64,000 nt of DNA, from the NCBI RefSeq assembly GCF_030436345.1, contig NZ_CP124038.1, positions 849,561 through 913,560 of the forward strand. The letters run 5' to 3'. The position numbers and the translations under genes were made by a program. This DNA comes from [Borrelia] tanukii (GTDB lineage Bacteria > Spirochaetota > Spirochaetia > Borreliales > Borreliaceae). Under the pieces are notes generated by a model. It was not told the origin of the DNA and made no database searches. It was given only the letters and a program-made list of their open reading frames with translations. Positions 1 through 10,189 of this stretch are shown here, one piece after another (within the stretch, counting starts at the first letter, position 1; every line of letters begins with the position of its first letter).

Positions 1-1013
1 CAGTTGGTGAGACTGGTAGGCTTATGACTGGTAGGCGTGAGATTGGTCATGGCCATTTAGCTCAAAGAGCTTTAGAATCAATGGTTCCTGGAAAAAACGA
101 TTTTCCATATACTATTAGAGTAGTTTCTGAGATTTTGGAGTCTAACGGATCTTCTTCAATGGCTACTGTTTGTGCTGGGAGCATGTCTTTAATGTCTGCA
201 GGGGTTCCTGTTAAAAGGCAAGTTGCAGGAATAGCTATGGGACTTATTAGCGAAGGGGATAAATATGTAGTTTTAAGTGACATTCTTGGAGAAGAGGATC
301 ATTTAGGTGATATGGACTTTAAAGTGGCTGGTACAAAAAATGGAATTACTGGATTTCAAATGGATATTAAGATTGAAAATGTCACTAAACATTTAATGAG
401 AGATGCCCTTGAGCAGGCAAGAGTAGGCAGGATACATATACTGTCTATTATGGATACTGTAATTTCGGATTCAAGAGTTGGTATATCTAAGTATGCTCCA
501 AAAATTGTTCAGCTGCAAATTGATATTGATAAGATATCTCTTGTAATAGGATCTACTGGAAAAACTGTTAAGGCCATAACAGATGAATTTGAAGTTAAGG
601 TTCAAATTGAGCAAAATGGAAAAATTATTCTTTTCGGCGATGATGATTTTAAAATGCAAAAGGCTAAAGAAAAAATAGAGAGCATTGTAAGGGAACCAAA
701 GGTAGGTGAAATTTACGAAGGAATCGTTAAAAAGATTAATAGCTTTGGAGCTTTTATTGAACTTACTCCCACAAAGGAAGGATTTTTAAGTACTCGTTTG
801 AAATCTAGAGACAGTAAGTATGGTTCTGGAAGGTTTGGAATTGGTAATAATAGATATTCCAGATTTGGTGGTGGCGGAGATAATATAAGAGGCAATTCAG
901 GGCTGGTTAGACCTCCAAAATTAGAAGAAGGTCAACGAATTAAAGTTAGAATAATTGATATAGACAAATTTGGAAAAATTGATCTTGAGATTGTTAGAGA
1001 TAAAGATTATTAA
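1..1013 (+). CDS. pnp: Polyribonucleotide nucleotidyltransferase (PNPase), C-terminal part
   Basis: Partial gene cut by the left edge of the window; the frame is open from base 3 upstream of the first visible ATG. PNPase degrades RNA 3' to 5' by phosphorolysis. Visible parts are the end of the second RNase PH core (GRREIGHG near the start, then the conserved [14 protein letters not shown] and [15 protein letters not shown] stretches), a KH domain (around [15 protein letters not shown]) and a C-terminal S1 domain starting at [18 protein letters not shown]. The S1 domain is unusual: between its beta-3 region and the last strands ([17 protein letters not shown]) it carries a Gly/Arg/Ser/Asn-rich insert of about 35-40 residues. 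The stop lies 6 bp before the next gene. Family assignment is certain; the role of the insert is unknown. Confidence 0.97.
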   Translation, partial: VGETGRLMTGRREIGHGHLAQRALESMVPGKNDFPYTIRVVSEILESNGSSSMATVCAGSMSLMSAGVPVKRQVAGIAMGLISEGDKYVVLSDILGEEDHLGDMDFKVAGTKNGITGFQMDIKIENVTKHLMRDALEQARVGRIHILSIMDTVISDSRVGISKYAPKIVQLQIDIDKISLVIGSTGKTVKAITDEFEVKVQIEQNGKIILFGDDDFKMQKAKEKIESIVREPKVGEIYEGIVKKINSFGAFIELTPTKEGFLSTRLKSRDSKYGSGRFGIGNNRYSRFGGGGDNIRGNSGLVRPPKLEEGQRIKVRIIDIDKFGKIDLEIVRDKDY

Positions 1014-1019
1014 AATAAT

Positions 1020-2528
1020 ATGAAATTTATTTTGAGCAATTTATTTAAAGGTCGCCTTATATGTTTTGCCTTGTTTTTTTCCTGTCTTACTGCAAATGGA
1101 TCTATTCAAGATTCTCATATTAGTGATCTTGTAGAGAAAAAAAAAGAAGTAGTTATTATTGATAATAATGTTGTTAATGAGAGTGAATTTAAAAGAGACT
1201 ATTTGATAGGATTAAAAGATAATGAATCTTTTTTTCTTAGTAATGCTTTTTTAAAAGAAGATAATCTGTATTTTAAAAAAGCCAGAGAAAGTTATGCTAA
1301 GAAAAATATTGGTTTGACAAATTATTATTTGAATAAAATAATAACCAATGAGAATCAGCATGGCAGAGAATTGTTGGCTAAGGCAAATTTGTTTTTTGGA
1401 TATGTAAATTATGAGAATGGTTTTTACGATCTTTCTGAGTATAATTTTGACTTATTTTTAAAATATTATAAATATTCTCATGCTAGTTTAAGATCAGCTG
1501 AATTAAAATATCTTATTAAAGAAAAATCAGATGCAATTTCTGCATTTAAAGAGATTAATGAATTTTCCATCTCAGGCTATGACAAAGAGATTTATGATTT
1601 TTTAAGTAATAAACTTGGGATAAGTCATTTAAACTTAGAATCTTTAGGATTTCTTGATAATAGCGTTTTTGATGTATTTGTCTTTAATGAGAATATATTT
1701 GTAACTAATATATTGGGTGGACTTTTAAGATATAATATTAAAAAGCATGATTGTAAAATTTACCTTAAAGACAAGAAAAGCATTTTTTTAAATGGCATTA
1801 GAGGTTTTGCTGATTATAATGGAACAGTTTATATTGGGGGAAAAAATGTTGTTTATTATATAGATGATGCTGATGGAGATTTAAAGCAAATCAATGCTCC
1901 TGCTAATGCTGATTTTAGTAATATACAAGTTTTACTTGGTGTTAAAAATGGAATATTTGTTGGTACTTTGAATTCTGGGTTATGGTTTTATGATTTAAAA
2001 AAATGGAAAAATATACCACTTGGATCTAATAAAATTTCTTCAATGTGCCTTGATAGTTCAAAAAATTTATTATTAGTTGGAACGGTTGATAAGGCTATTT
2101 ATAGTATTAATGTCGATAATTTGGAAAAGATTAAACATTTGGATTTTTTTAGCAAGAATGATAATGAAAAAAATATTAATTTTATAAAAGGATATAAAGA
2201 TAGTTATTTTGTTGGAACATATGGCGGGGGTCTTTTTGAATTAAATTTAAATAAAAATAGCTATAAAAAGCACGTTATTGCTAATAATATTGATGTTAAT
2301 TATTTTATGGATATGGAGATTAAAGATAAAAAATTGTTGTTTGCAACCTTTGATCATGGATTGTTGATTTATGATTCTGAAAATGACAATTGGGATTATT
2401 TTGGACCTAATAATGGGCTTCTTAATTTAAATTTAATAAAAGTTTCTAGATTTGAAAATTATGTTATACTGGGTACTCTTAATAACGGCTTGGTTTTTGT
2501 AGATGAAAATATTAAAAAACAGTTATGA
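1020..2528 (+). CDS. Exported protein with TPR-like N-terminus and beta-propeller-like C-terminus, function unknown
   Basis: A 502-residue protein with an N-terminal hydrophobic export signal (ICFALFFSCLTANG, residues about 14-28), so probably periplasmic. Residues about 80-200 are helical and resemble tetratricopeptide-type repeats (repeated Tyr/Leu/Asn-rich pairs around YYLNKI, YVNYENGFYDLSEYNF). From about residue 205 onward there are recurring units of the type GTLNSGLWFYD, GTVDKAIYSIN, GTYGGGLFELN, ATFDHGLLIYD and GTLNNGLVFVD, which look like blades of a regulator-type propeller. The gene overlaps the following LptF-like permease by 26 bp, so the two are probably cotranscribed and translationally coupled. 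A link to that envelope transporter is an inference from position only. I do not recognise a named family. Confidence 0.85.
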   Translation: MKFILSNLFKGRLICFALFFSCLTANGSIQDSHISDLVEKKKEVVIIDNNVVNESEFKRDYLIGLKDNESFFLSNAFLKEDNLYFKKARESYAKKNIGLTNYYLNKIITNENQHGRELLAKANLFFGYVNYENGFYDLSEYNFDLFLKYYKYSHASLRSAELKYLIKEKSDAISAFKEINEFSISGYDKEIYDFLSNKLGISHLNLESLGFLDNSVFDVFVFNENIFVTNILGGLLRYNIKKHDCKIYLKDKKSIFLNGIRGFADYNGTVYIGGKNVVYYIDDADGDLKQINAPANADFSNIQVLLGVKNGIFVGTLNSGLWFYDLKKWKNIPLGSNKISSMCLDSSKNLLLVGTVDKAIYSINVDNLEKIKHLDFFSKNDNEKNINFIKGYKDSYFVGTYGGGLFELNLNKNSYKKHVIANNIDVNYFMDMEIKDKKLLFATFDHGLLIYDSENDNWDYFGPNNGLLNLNLIKVSRFENYVILGTLNNGLVFVDENIKKQL

Positions 2529-3792
2529 GTCTTACATAATTACTGAATTTTTTAAGTATTTTTTGATTACGTTTTTATTTTTCTTTTTTGTATTTTTTAT
2601 AAATCAAATTTTATTCTTCATGAGAATACTTCTTCAAAATTATGTTCCCTTTTTTAAAGCTTTTATTTTTATCATATATTCTCTTCCTATGGTGATTGCG
2701 CTTTCTCCCCCGTTTGCATCTTTGATTTCAGTAATTCTCACTATTCATAAATTCAAGATTCACAATGAAATTTTAGCTTTTCGTTCAATTGGTATATCAA
2801 TTTTTGATTTACTTGTCCCATTTTTTAAATTGGGAGTAGTTATTGCTTTTATATCTTTTATATCTAACGATATTTTACTTCCACTTGGATCTATTGGTAG
2901 GTTAAAAATTTTTAATGAAATAAAAGAAGAAGTTCCCCATTTGGTATTAAAGCCTTATTCAAGCAAACAATATGGGGATTTAATTTTTGTTTCTGGTGAG
3001 AAATCGGAAAATGGTTATAAAAATGTAACTTTTTTTGATAATACTGGGCTTAAGGGATTTGATAGAATATTTATGGCAAAAAATCTTGATATTAGAAAAG
3101 AAAATTTTCAAGTTTATTTCATTTTAAATGATGTTCTATCTATTGCTTTAACAGACAGTGAGAGTGGGTTTTATGATTATTTTTATGCAGATGAGATGAA
3201 ATATTCAATTGATCAGGTTACATTTAGTGACAGTTTTTTATTAAATTATGTAACTCCTTCGCAAATGAGTATGAGAGATGTTATAAAATTAATTAAAAAG
3301 CAAAACAATTTAATTGCAGATTCAAATATAAAAAATAATCTAGAAGGGGACTTTTTAAGTTTAAATTTTTCAAATCTTTATTTGAATTATTTATACAATC
3401 AAAATTATTATGTGGATGAATCTTATGTCTTTGAAAATTTAAACTATATGTATAATTTAAATTTAAATTTTAAACCATATCAAGATAGAAGCATGAATCA
3501 AAATTTGGCTTTGTTTAATCTTGAATTTTATCAAAAAATTAGTTTGCCACTTTCTGTTTTATTTTTCATTTTTTTGGCTTTTCCAATGGGAATGTATTCT
3601 AATAGGAAATATTCTATTATTCTAGAGCTTGTAATTTCAATTATTGTTTGTGTTTTTTATTGGGTAATGTTTATTGGTGGAAAGGTTTATACTGTGCAGT
3701 ATGCACCAAATCCTATTATTGTTACTATTTTGCCCAATTTAATTTTAATTATTGCAGGAGCAATTCTCTTTTTGAGATTATTAAAAAAATGA
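2503..3792 (+). CDS. LptF/LptG (YjgP/YjgQ) family permease, first copy
   Basis: A 429-residue integral membrane protein of the YjgP/YjgQ family, the membrane parts of the LptB2FG ABC exporter that lifts lipopolysaccharide from the inner membrane in LPS-containing bacteria. The expected layout is visible: three N-terminal membrane segments (residues about 15-35, 50-75, 100-122), a large periplasmic domain (about 125-345) and three C-terminal segments (from about 350). The family signature around FRSIGISIFDLLVPF sits in the loop between helices two and three. The stop overlaps the start of the second permease (ATGA). Lyme Borrelia are known to lack LPS, so the cargo is probably a different lipid or lipoprotein. 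Which copy corresponds to LptF and which to LptG is not settled by sequence alone. Confidence 0.9.
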   Translation: MKILKNSYESYIITEFFKYFLITFLFFFFVFFINQILFFMRILLQNYVPFFKAFIFIIYSLPMVIALSPPFASLISVILTIHKFKIHNEILAFRSIGISIFDLLVPFFKLGVVIAFISFISNDILLPLGSIGRLKIFNEIKEEVPHLVLKPYSSKQYGDLIFVSGEKSENGYKNVTFFDNTGLKGFDRIFMAKNLDIRKENFQVYFILNDVLSIALTDSESGFYDYFYADEMKYSIDQVTFSDSFLLNYVTPSQMSMRDVIKLIKKQNNLIADSNIKNNLEGDFLSLNFSNLYLNYLYNQNYYVDESYVFENLNYMYNLNLNFKPYQDRSMNQNLALFNLEFYQKISLPLSVLFFIFLAFPMGMYSNRKYSIILELVISIIVCVFYWVMFIGGKVYTVQYAPNPIIVTILPNLILIIAGAILFLRLLKK

Positions 3793-4856
3793 AAATAGAT
3801 AAGCTTTTTGTAAAAAGCATCATTCTTACTTTTTTATCCATGAACTTACTTTTCATGATTTTAATTATGCTTGGTGATTTATTTGTCAATCTTCTAAATT
3901 ATCTTGAAAAGAATATTGGTTTTAAGGATATTCTTTATATTTATTATTTGTATTTGCCAAAAGCTTTCTCGGATGGAGTTGCTTTATCTTTTCTTTTTGC
4001 TATTTCTAATCTTATTGGTAATCTTTCTATGAGAAATGAAATAATAGGTCTTTTTAGTTGTGGAGTTTCACTTACCAGAATATTAAGGCCAATCATTTTG
4101 ATTAGTGTGTTTATTTCAGTTGCTCTTTTCTTTTTTGATAATTATTTAGTAATAGATACTGTAGCAAGAAGAGATATTCTTATTAAAAATAGCATTGGTG
4201 ATAGCAGATCTATTGATAAAACTATAATAATTAGAGATTTTGCTAGAGAAATTTATAATATTAAATCTTATGATATTGATGAGAATACTTTTTCCAACTT
4301 AATGATTATAATTAAAGACAGTAAAGATGAGTTTAAAACAAGGTATGATATAAATAAGGCTGAATGGAAGGATAATAAATGGAAGCTTCATGGAATTAGA
4401 GAGTTTGTTAAGGTTGGTAGAAAAATTCAGGAGAATGCCTATGATGTTCTTGATGGAACAGGAATTGTTAAGCTAGAGCCCGATTACATAAGAACTGTGA
4501 TGCTCTCGTCAAAGGCATTAAATTTTACTAAACTTATTAATTGGATAAGTTTTCTCAAAACCGAACAGTTAAATTATTCTGATGCATTTTTTGATTTGTT
4601 AAATAGGATATTCTTTTCATTCAGATTGATTCTTCTTAGCTTTACTGTTGGGTTTATTGCCCTTGCTCTTAAAAAAAATATTTTTATACTTAGTTTATTA
4701 AATAGCATTGCTTTTGCCGTTGTTTATGTCATTTCTATTGTAATTTTTAATTTTTTAGCGGATCTTGGTTATTTACATATATATGTGGCAAGCTCTTTTA
4801 CAACTATATTTTTTTTGATTATTAATTTTTTTGTTTATAGGATTGTTAGGAAATAA
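3789..4856 (+). CDS. LptF/LptG (YjgP/YjgQ) family permease, second copy
   Basis: A 355-residue partner of the preceding permease, with the same plan: membrane helices near residues 10-32, 55-80 and 98-118, a periplasmic domain, and three C-terminal helices. The loop signature SMRNEIIGLFSCGVSL matches the family. The start chosen is the ATG at 3789, which forms an ATGA overlap with the upstream stop and gives a clean N-terminus MKIDKLFVKS; a longer frame from 3648 would run through the end of the upstream gene and is not credible. Back-to-back LptF and LptG genes are common in bacteria, supporting a heterodimeric transporter. The ATPase partner (LptB-like) is not in this window. Confidence 0.9.
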   Translation: MKIDKLFVKSIILTFLSMNLLFMILIMLGDLFVNLLNYLEKNIGFKDILYIYYLYLPKAFSDGVALSFLFAISNLIGNLSMRNEIIGLFSCGVSLTRILRPIILISVFISVALFFFDNYLVIDTVARRDILIKNSIGDSRSIDKTIIIRDFAREIYNIKSYDIDENTFSNLMIIIKDSKDEFKTRYDINKAEWKDNKWKLHGIREFVKVGRKIQENAYDVLDGTGIVKLEPDYIRTVMLSSKALNFTKLINWISFLKTEQLNYSDAFFDLLNRIFFSFRLILLSFTVGFIALALKKNIFILSLLNSIAFAVVYVISIVIFNFLADLGYLHIYVASSFTTIFFLIINFFVYRIVRK

Positions 4857-4883
4857 TATTTAATGATTATTTAGGACGTTTAT

Positions 4884-6011
4884 ATGTTTAGCGTAATTAA
4901 GAATGACAAACATTCTAATGCAAGAGTTGGATTTTTAAATCTTCCTCATGGTAGAGTAGATACTCCTTGTTTTATGCCAGTTGGTACTCTGGGGGCAATG
5001 AAGGGATTAAAACATGCTGTTCTTGAGAAGTTAGAATGTAATTTGATGCTTGCAAATACTTATCATCTATATTTAAGACCGGGCATTAAAACTATTGAGA
5101 AATATGGTGGTCTACATAATTTTACAACTTGGAATAAAAATTTTTTAACTGATTCGGGTGGATTTCAGGTATTTTCTCTTTCTGGTCTAAGAAAAATTGA
5201 TCTAAAAGGTGTGCATTTCAAATCTCATTTAGATGGATCGTATCATTATTTTACTCCTGAAGGAGTATTTGCTATGCAAGAAATTTTTGGTAGCGATATT
5301 ATTATGCCACTTGATATTTGCAGTTCTTATGGGATTGATTATAATGAAGCCAATTTATATACAAATATTACAACCAATTGGGCTCGTAGTACATTCAAGT
5401 CCTATAAAAATAAAAAAGAGGGATACAATGGGCTTTTATTTTTAATAACTCAGGGAAATTTTTTTAAAGATTTGAGGAAAAGAAGCATCAATGATATATT
5501 AGAATTAGACAGTCCAGGTATTGCCATTGGGGGCATTTCTGTTGGAGAGCCAAGAGAAAAATATTTGGAAATTCTTGAATATAGTTCTTTTTTGATACCA
5601 AGGGAAAAACCAAGATATGTAATGGGCATTGGTACTCCCCACTACATACTGGATGCCATATACTATGGTATCGATATTTTTGATTGTGTTAATCCCGCAA
5701 GAATTGCTAGGCATGGGACTCTTTTGACAGATAATGGAATGATGCGAATTAGTAGAAAGGAGTATAAGGACGATACTTCCCCGGTAGAGAAAAATTGTGA
5801 TTGTACTTTATGTACAAGGTATTCAAGAGGATATTTAAGACATTTAATAAAATCGAGAGAGCTTTTTGGAATAATTTTGGCAAGTGAGCATAATATTTAC
5901 TATATGTTTCGATTGATTTCAAAGATAAGAACTGCAATTCTAAATGATAATTTTTTAAACTTTAGGACTTCATATTTAAAAAAGTATGAAGAGGGAAATT
6001 TAGATGAATAA
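4884..6011 (+). CDS. tgt: tRNA-guanine transglycosylase
   Basis: A 375-residue bacterial-type Tgt, which swaps guanine-34 for the queuine precursor preQ1 in GUN-anticodon tRNAs. Key motifs are present: the general-acid aspartate in [17 protein letters not shown] (Asp at residue about 90), the nucleophile aspartate region [16 protein letters not shown], the GGISVGEP substrate loop, and a zinc site [17 protein letters not shown] with three Cys and one His. An AGGA ribosome-binding site precedes the ATG. It overlaps murJ by 8 bp. The bacterium would need preQ1 or a related base from the host or medium unless it makes it; this links the gene to the YhhQ-type transporter at 61019. Confidence 0.97.
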   Translation: MFSVIKNDKHSNARVGFLNLPHGRVDTPCFMPVGTLGAMKGLKHAVLEKLECNLMLANTYHLYLRPGIKTIEKYGGLHNFTTWNKNFLTDSGGFQVFSLSGLRKIDLKGVHFKSHLDGSYHYFTPEGVFAMQEIFGSDIIMPLDICSSYGIDYNEANLYTNITTNWARSTFKSYKNKKEGYNGLLFLITQGNFFKDLRKRSINDILELDSPGIAIGGISVGEPREKYLEILEYSSFLIPREKPRYVMGIGTPHYILDAIYYGIDIFDCVNPARIARHGTLLTDNGMMRISRKEYKDDTSPVEKNCDCTLCTRYSRGYLRHLIKSRELFGIILASEHNIYYMFRLISKIRTAILNDNFLNFRTSYLKKYEEGNLDE

Positions 6012-7524
6012 ATATGTTGTTTCTACAGTTTTGGTTATGATTTCCACTTTTTTTTCGCGAATAATAGGGTTTGCAAAGGTAAAGATTTTCTCTTATTATT
6101 TTGGTGCAAATCTTGATGCTGATATTTTTAACTATGTTTTCAATATTCCTAACAATTTACGCAAAATTCTTTCAGAGGGTGCAATGACCTCGGCTTTTTT
6201 GCCTGAATTTACATATGAAAAAAACAAATCACATGAAAAAGCTGTTTCTTTTTTCAGAACTGTTGTAACCTTTAATGTTATTTCTATTGGTTTAATTGTT
6301 TTAGTTATGATTCTTTTTTCAAAGCCTATTATGTATTTTTTATCTTATTATAGGGGAGAAAACTTAATTTTTGCAAGTTCTGTATTTAGCTATTTGGTGT
6401 TATATATTTTACTAATAAGTCTATCATCAATCTTTATATCTGTTCTAAATTCATATAAAATTTTTTTTATTCCTTCATTTTCACCTATTATGCTTTCTTT
6501 TGGAATAATATTGAGCATATTTTTATTTTATGATCGTTTTGGAATATATAGTGCTGTTATTGGTGTGATTTTTGGGGGGTTTTTACAATTTCTGATTCCG
6601 TTTGTAAATTGCCTTATGATTGGTTTTGCATGGAAACCAACGTTTTATTTTAAAGAAAAAGTATTTTTAAATTTTTTAAGTAGATGGGTTCGCATGATTT
6701 TTGGATTTTCTATTTCAATTATTACTCAACAAATTTCATTTGCATTGGCATCTACTCTTGAGATAGGAAGTGTTTCTATTCTTAGTAATGCTGTAGTTTA
6801 TTATCAGCTTCCTGTAGGAATTTTTTATATTTCTATTGCAACAGTAATTTTTCCCAAAATGGCAGAGTATGCTGTTTTGGGTAATAATATAAAATTAAAT
6901 ACTCTTTTGGTAGATGGAATTAAAATTTTATTATTAATTTTTATTCCGGTATCTTTTTTGATGTTTATTTGGTCTGATTATATTTTAAATTTATTTCTTA
7001 TGGGGGGTAAGTTTTCTATTTATGATACTCAAAAAACAGCAGGTGTTTTGAAATGTTTTCTTTTAGGCTTGCTTTTTTATTCGATGTTTAGTTTTTTTCA
7101 AAAATATTATTTTTCTATTCGTGATGCAAAAACACCATTTTATTTGAGTGTTTTATTTTCTATTCTTGATATTGTGCTTTCTGTTTTTGGTATTAATTAT
7201 TATGGTTTGAATGCTTTGGCATTAGCTCAATCTATTTCTTTTATGATTTGTGTAATTGTTTTTTATTTTATAATATTAAAAAGTGGAGTTAAAATTGATT
7301 TAATTGAGATTTTATTTGTTCTTTTAAAGTCAATTATTACACTTTTTCCTTTATATGCAATTTATTTCTTTTTTGAAAAGTTTCAGTGGGATGTAGGTTT
7401 TAGCTTTAAAAATCTTTATTTTTTAATTGCGGCAGGAATTGTTAGTATTTTTATTTTGTTTATTTGTTATTCTGTTTTAGGAATAAATAAATTTTTTAGG
7501 TTTATTAGGAAGGATACTTTATGA
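6004..7524 (+). CDS. murJ: Lipid II flippase MurJ (MviN family)
   Basis: A 506-residue polytopic membrane protein of the MOP exporter superfamily, predicted to flip lipid-linked peptidoglycan precursor across the inner membrane. The N-terminus carries the family signature ([21 protein letters not shown], and [23 protein letters not shown]), including the conserved charged residues of the central cavity. About 13-14 hydrophobic segments are spread along the whole length, normal for MurJ. It overlaps tgt by 8 bp and overlaps the next gene by 4 bp (ATGA), so it sits in a translationally coupled run. No unusual features were seen. Confidence 0.95.
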   Translation: MNKYVVSTVLVMISTFFSRIIGFAKVKIFSYYFGANLDADIFNYVFNIPNNLRKILSEGAMTSAFLPEFTYEKNKSHEKAVSFFRTVVTFNVISIGLIVLVMILFSKPIMYFLSYYRGENLIFASSVFSYLVLYILLISLSSIFISVLNSYKIFFIPSFSPIMLSFGIILSIFLFYDRFGIYSAVIGVIFGGFLQFLIPFVNCLMIGFAWKPTFYFKEKVFLNFLSRWVRMIFGFSISIITQQISFALASTLEIGSVSILSNAVVYYQLPVGIFYISIATVIFPKMAEYAVLGNNIKLNTLLVDGIKILLLIFIPVSFLMFIWSDYILNLFLMGGKFSIYDTQKTAGVLKCFLLGLLFYSMFSFFQKYYFSIRDAKTPFYLSVLFSILDIVLSVFGINYYGLNALALAQSISFMICVIVFYFIILKSGVKIDLIEILFVLLKSIITLFPLYAIYFFFEKFQWDVGFSFKNLYFLIAAGIVSIFILFICYSVLGINKFFRFIRKDTL

Positions 7525-8927
7525 AATACGTTGATTTTTTATTTTTTTTACTTATTTTAAATGTGTATGCTCAAAATGTTAATTCTCCAGTTCTTCCTAA
7601 TCCCCCTTTGTTGCCCGAAATTACAGAAAATAAACTTGAGAGAGAAAATTCTTCTAAGGGTGAGAATTTTTCTAATGTTGGTTTAGATGGCAAGTATGTT
7701 AACGATACAATTCTTTATGGGCTTGATAGTCAAGTTACAAGCATTATAAAAGCTCTTAAAAAATCAAGCGATAGCCAATATAATTCTTCTCTTAAAAAAA
7801 GACTTGAGAAAACCTTTAATGCCGAGATTAAAAAGGAAATACTTGAATTATTTATTTCTCTTAAGTATTCAGGGGGTATTGATACAGCAAATTATATTCT
7901 TGAAAATTATGAGAGTAAAAGATATTCAAATGCTTTATTTGGCTTGGCAATTTTGTATCTTAAGGAATTTGATGATAAAGAGAAATTGAAAAAGACCCTT
8001 GTTGAGATTCTTGAAAATAAAGAGGGCAATGTGGTATCTATTGCAGCTTATTATCTGGGAGAGCTTAATTCTCTTGAGTATTCTAAAAATATGATGGAAG
8101 TTTTTGAAAAATATTCTGGAAATGATGGTACTAGAAGAGAAATACTAATTGCTCTTGGAAAAATGGCCGCTGTTGATTATCAGAATAGAATTTATGAAAT
8201 TTCGATAGATAGTTACGAGAATCCATCAATTAAGGCTGCTGCAATTGAAGCATTGTCATATATTGCTCCAGATAAAGTAACTACAAACGCTGATTTGTAT
8301 CTTCAGAGTAACAATAATAATTTAAATGTTAAATTGGCTATTATTGCTTCTTTGTCTAAAGATCCTTCTTTAAAGTCCAAAGAGATTTTACAGGGATTTT
8401 TAAGAGATTCTGATGATAATATTAGATTTAAAGCTATTAATGCAATTAAAGGACATAAAGACTCTTCAGCAAAGGATATTTTGATTTATAAGCTTAAAAG
8501 CGATCCGTCTCTTAAGGTTAGGGAGGCTTCTGCCAAGGCTTTGATTGATATGGATCTTGGGGACATTGAGATGAAAAACATCATGTTTGATTTGAAGATT
8601 GACAATGGTTTTAAAATTTCAATGTTTAGCTACCTTTTAGATAAGGATTCTCTAAAAGCATTATCAATTGCTTTAGAAATTGTTAGCAAAGAAAATGTTA
8701 ATAGACCTTCAAATGTTTTAAAAGGCGTTGCTTCAATGCTAGCTGCTAAAAAGGGTAATTTTGATAATTTTTATTCTAAAATCATTGACAGTAAAAATGT
8801 TGATTTAAGGCATTTTGCACTAAAAGGAGCTGTTTATAATAAGTCCTCATCACTTTCTGATAAACTTAAAAAAATTAAAAGTGAAACGAACTCTGAATAT
8901 ATTAAAATGCTTTTAAAAGATTATTAA
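7521..8927 (+). CDS. Exported HEAT-repeat protein, function unknown
   Basis: A 468-residue protein with an N-terminal signal peptide (FLFFLLILNVYAQN, cleavage likely after VYA). After a Pro-rich linker (SPVLPNPPLLPE) the rest is made of repeated helical pairs such as VSIAAYYLGELNSLEY, EILIALGKMAAVDYQ, AAAIEALSYIAPDKV, FKAINAIKGHKDSSA and REASAKALIDMD, which fit HEAT or PBS-lyase-type repeats. Such solenoids bind other proteins; no catalytic motif is visible. Start and murJ stop overlap as ATGA. It ends 21 bp before the convergent coaBC. Periplasmic location is inferred from the signal; the partner is unknown. Confidence 0.85.
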   Translation: MKYVDFLFFLLILNVYAQNVNSPVLPNPPLLPEITENKLERENSSKGENFSNVGLDGKYVNDTILYGLDSQVTSIIKALKKSSDSQYNSSLKKRLEKTFNAEIKKEILELFISLKYSGGIDTANYILENYESKRYSNALFGLAILYLKEFDDKEKLKKTLVEILENKEGNVVSIAAYYLGELNSLEYSKNMMEVFEKYSGNDGTRREILIALGKMAAVDYQNRIYEISIDSYENPSIKAAAIEALSYIAPDKVTTNADLYLQSNNNNLNVKLAIIASLSKDPSLKSKEILQGFLRDSDDNIRFKAINAIKGHKDSSAKDILIYKLKSDPSLKVREASAKALIDMDLGDIEMKNIMFDLKIDNGFKISMFSYLLDKDSLKALSIALEIVSKENVNRPSNVLKGVASMLAAKKGNFDNFYSKIIDSKNVDLRHFALKGAVYNKSSSLSDKLKKIKSETNSEYIKMLLKDY

Positions 8928-8948
8928 TAATCAACCGTTAAAGCAGTA

Positions 8949-10115
8949 TTAGTAAAAAATTTTTAAAATTTCTTTAGCTACTTCTGATTTTTTCATTTCT
9001 GGAAGTTCTTTTATGCTTTGTTTATTTATTATATAAACTTTGTTTAAGCTTGAACCAAAATATTTAAGTTCATTTGCAATAATAAAGTCTAAATTTTTCT
9101 TTTTTAGTTTTTCTTTGGCTTTTTGAATTAAATTTTTAGAATTTTCAGCGCAAAATCCAACAACAATTTGGTTTTTAAGTTTATTGTGTCCTATGTGTTG
9201 AATTATGTCAGGATTTTTTACTAATTGTATATATAATTTGTTGGTTTTATTTTTTTTAATTTTACTTTTGAAAATGTGTTTGGGCTTAAAATCGGCAACA
9301 GCCGCAGCCCCAATTATTATTTCAAATTTATTATATACCTTGAGAACTTCCCTGTACATTTCCATTGCAGTTTTTATTTTTATAATATTGACTCCCTCGG
9401 GCTCATTTTCATTAGTTGGTCCTGTAATAATTGTAACTTGAGCTCCTAGTTTGACAGCCTCTTGTGCTAAACAAAATCCCATTTTCCCTGTTGATGTATT
9501 TGAAAAATAGCGAATTGGGTCTATTAATTCTTCAGTTCTGGAGGCTGTTATAAGTATTTTTTTGTTTTTTAGGCAATTTTTTTGATTAAATTCATTCAAT
9601 ATTAGATTTATAATTTTGTCTTCATTTTTAAGGCGTCCTAAAGCATTTGATGAGCATGCCAAAAATCCTTTATCAGGCTCAATGAATTTATAATTATAAT
9701 TTTTAAGTTTTTTTATATTTTCTTTTAAAATAGGGTTTAAATACATTGCACTATTCATTGCTATTGCAAAATAAGTAGGCGCTGTGCTTGCAGATATTAT
9801 TGTAGTTAATGCATCATCAGCAATTCCGGATGCAATTTTAGATATTGTATTGTAGGTGGCAGGAATAATAAGGATTAGATGGGCCCATTTTGCAATTTTT
9901 ATATGTTCAACCTCATTATGATCTAAATCCCATAAATTAGTAATTATTTTGTTCTTAGAAATGGTTTCTAAAGTTAATGGAGTAATAAATTTAGTTGCAT
10001 TTTTTGTCATTACAACCTTAACGCTGTATCCCAATTTAACTAAACTAGAAACTATGTAAACGGACTTGTAAGAGGCTATGCCCCCACATATACCAATTAA
10101 TATATGTTTATTCAT
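8949..10115 (-). CDS. coaBC: Bifunctional phosphopantothenoylcysteine decarboxylase / phosphopantothenate-cysteine ligase
   Basis: A 388-residue CoaBC (Dfp) enzyme for two steps of coenzyme A synthesis. The N-terminal flavoprotein (CoaC) half shows GGIASYKS, the active-site histidine region (DHNEVEHIKIAKWA) and a variant of the PAMN motif (IAMNSAMYLNP); the usual GxLACGDxGxGR substrate clamp reads GFLACSSNALGRL here. The C-terminal CoaB half has TASRTEELIDPIRYFSN and the STGKMG motif with downstream lysines (KIKKNKTNK). It is transcribed away from yhdT-panF: pantothenate uptake and CoaBC together fit a salvage route to CoA. A 32-bp perfect palindrome covers its start codon. Confidence 0.95.
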   Translation of the reverse strand: MNKHILIGICGGIASYKSVYIVSSLVKLGYSVKVVMTKNATKFITPLTLETISKNKIITNLWDLDHNEVEHIKIAKWAHLILIIPATYNTISKIASGIADDALTTIISASTAPTYFAIAMNSAMYLNPILKENIKKLKNYNYKFIEPDKGFLACSSNALGRLKNEDKIINLILNEFNQKNCLKNKKILITASRTEELIDPIRYFSNTSTGKMGFCLAQEAVKLGAQVTIITGPTNENEPEGVNIIKIKTAMEMYREVLKVYNKFEIIIGAAAVADFKPKHIFKSKIKKNKTNKLYIQLVKNPDIIQHIGHNKLKNQIVVGFCAENSKNLIQKAKEKLKKKNLDFIIANELKYFGSSLNKVYIINKQSIKELPEMKKSEVAKEILKIFY

Positions 10116-10145
10116 ATAATGTATATTATATAATATACATTATAT
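10114..10145. promoter_or_regulatory. 32-bp perfect palindrome between divergent coaBC and yhdT-panF
   Basis: Every base from 10114 to 10145 pairs across a centre between 10129 and 10130. It consists only of A, T and one G/C pair per arm and contains TATAAT on both strands, so it could overlap divergent -10 elements. It reaches into the coaBC start codon (10113-10115). It may be an operator, a cruciform-forming site or an mRNA 5' hairpin that hides the coaBC start. Confidence 0.6.
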
Positions 10146-10189
10146 TTGAATTTACAAATTTTGACGCCCTTTTGCTGAGGTTTTTTTAA

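Noticed and set aside
3648..3788. Longer start for the second LptF/LptG-like permease
   Set aside because: The extra 47 codons lie in another frame of the first permease; ATGA overlap at 3789 is the natural start.
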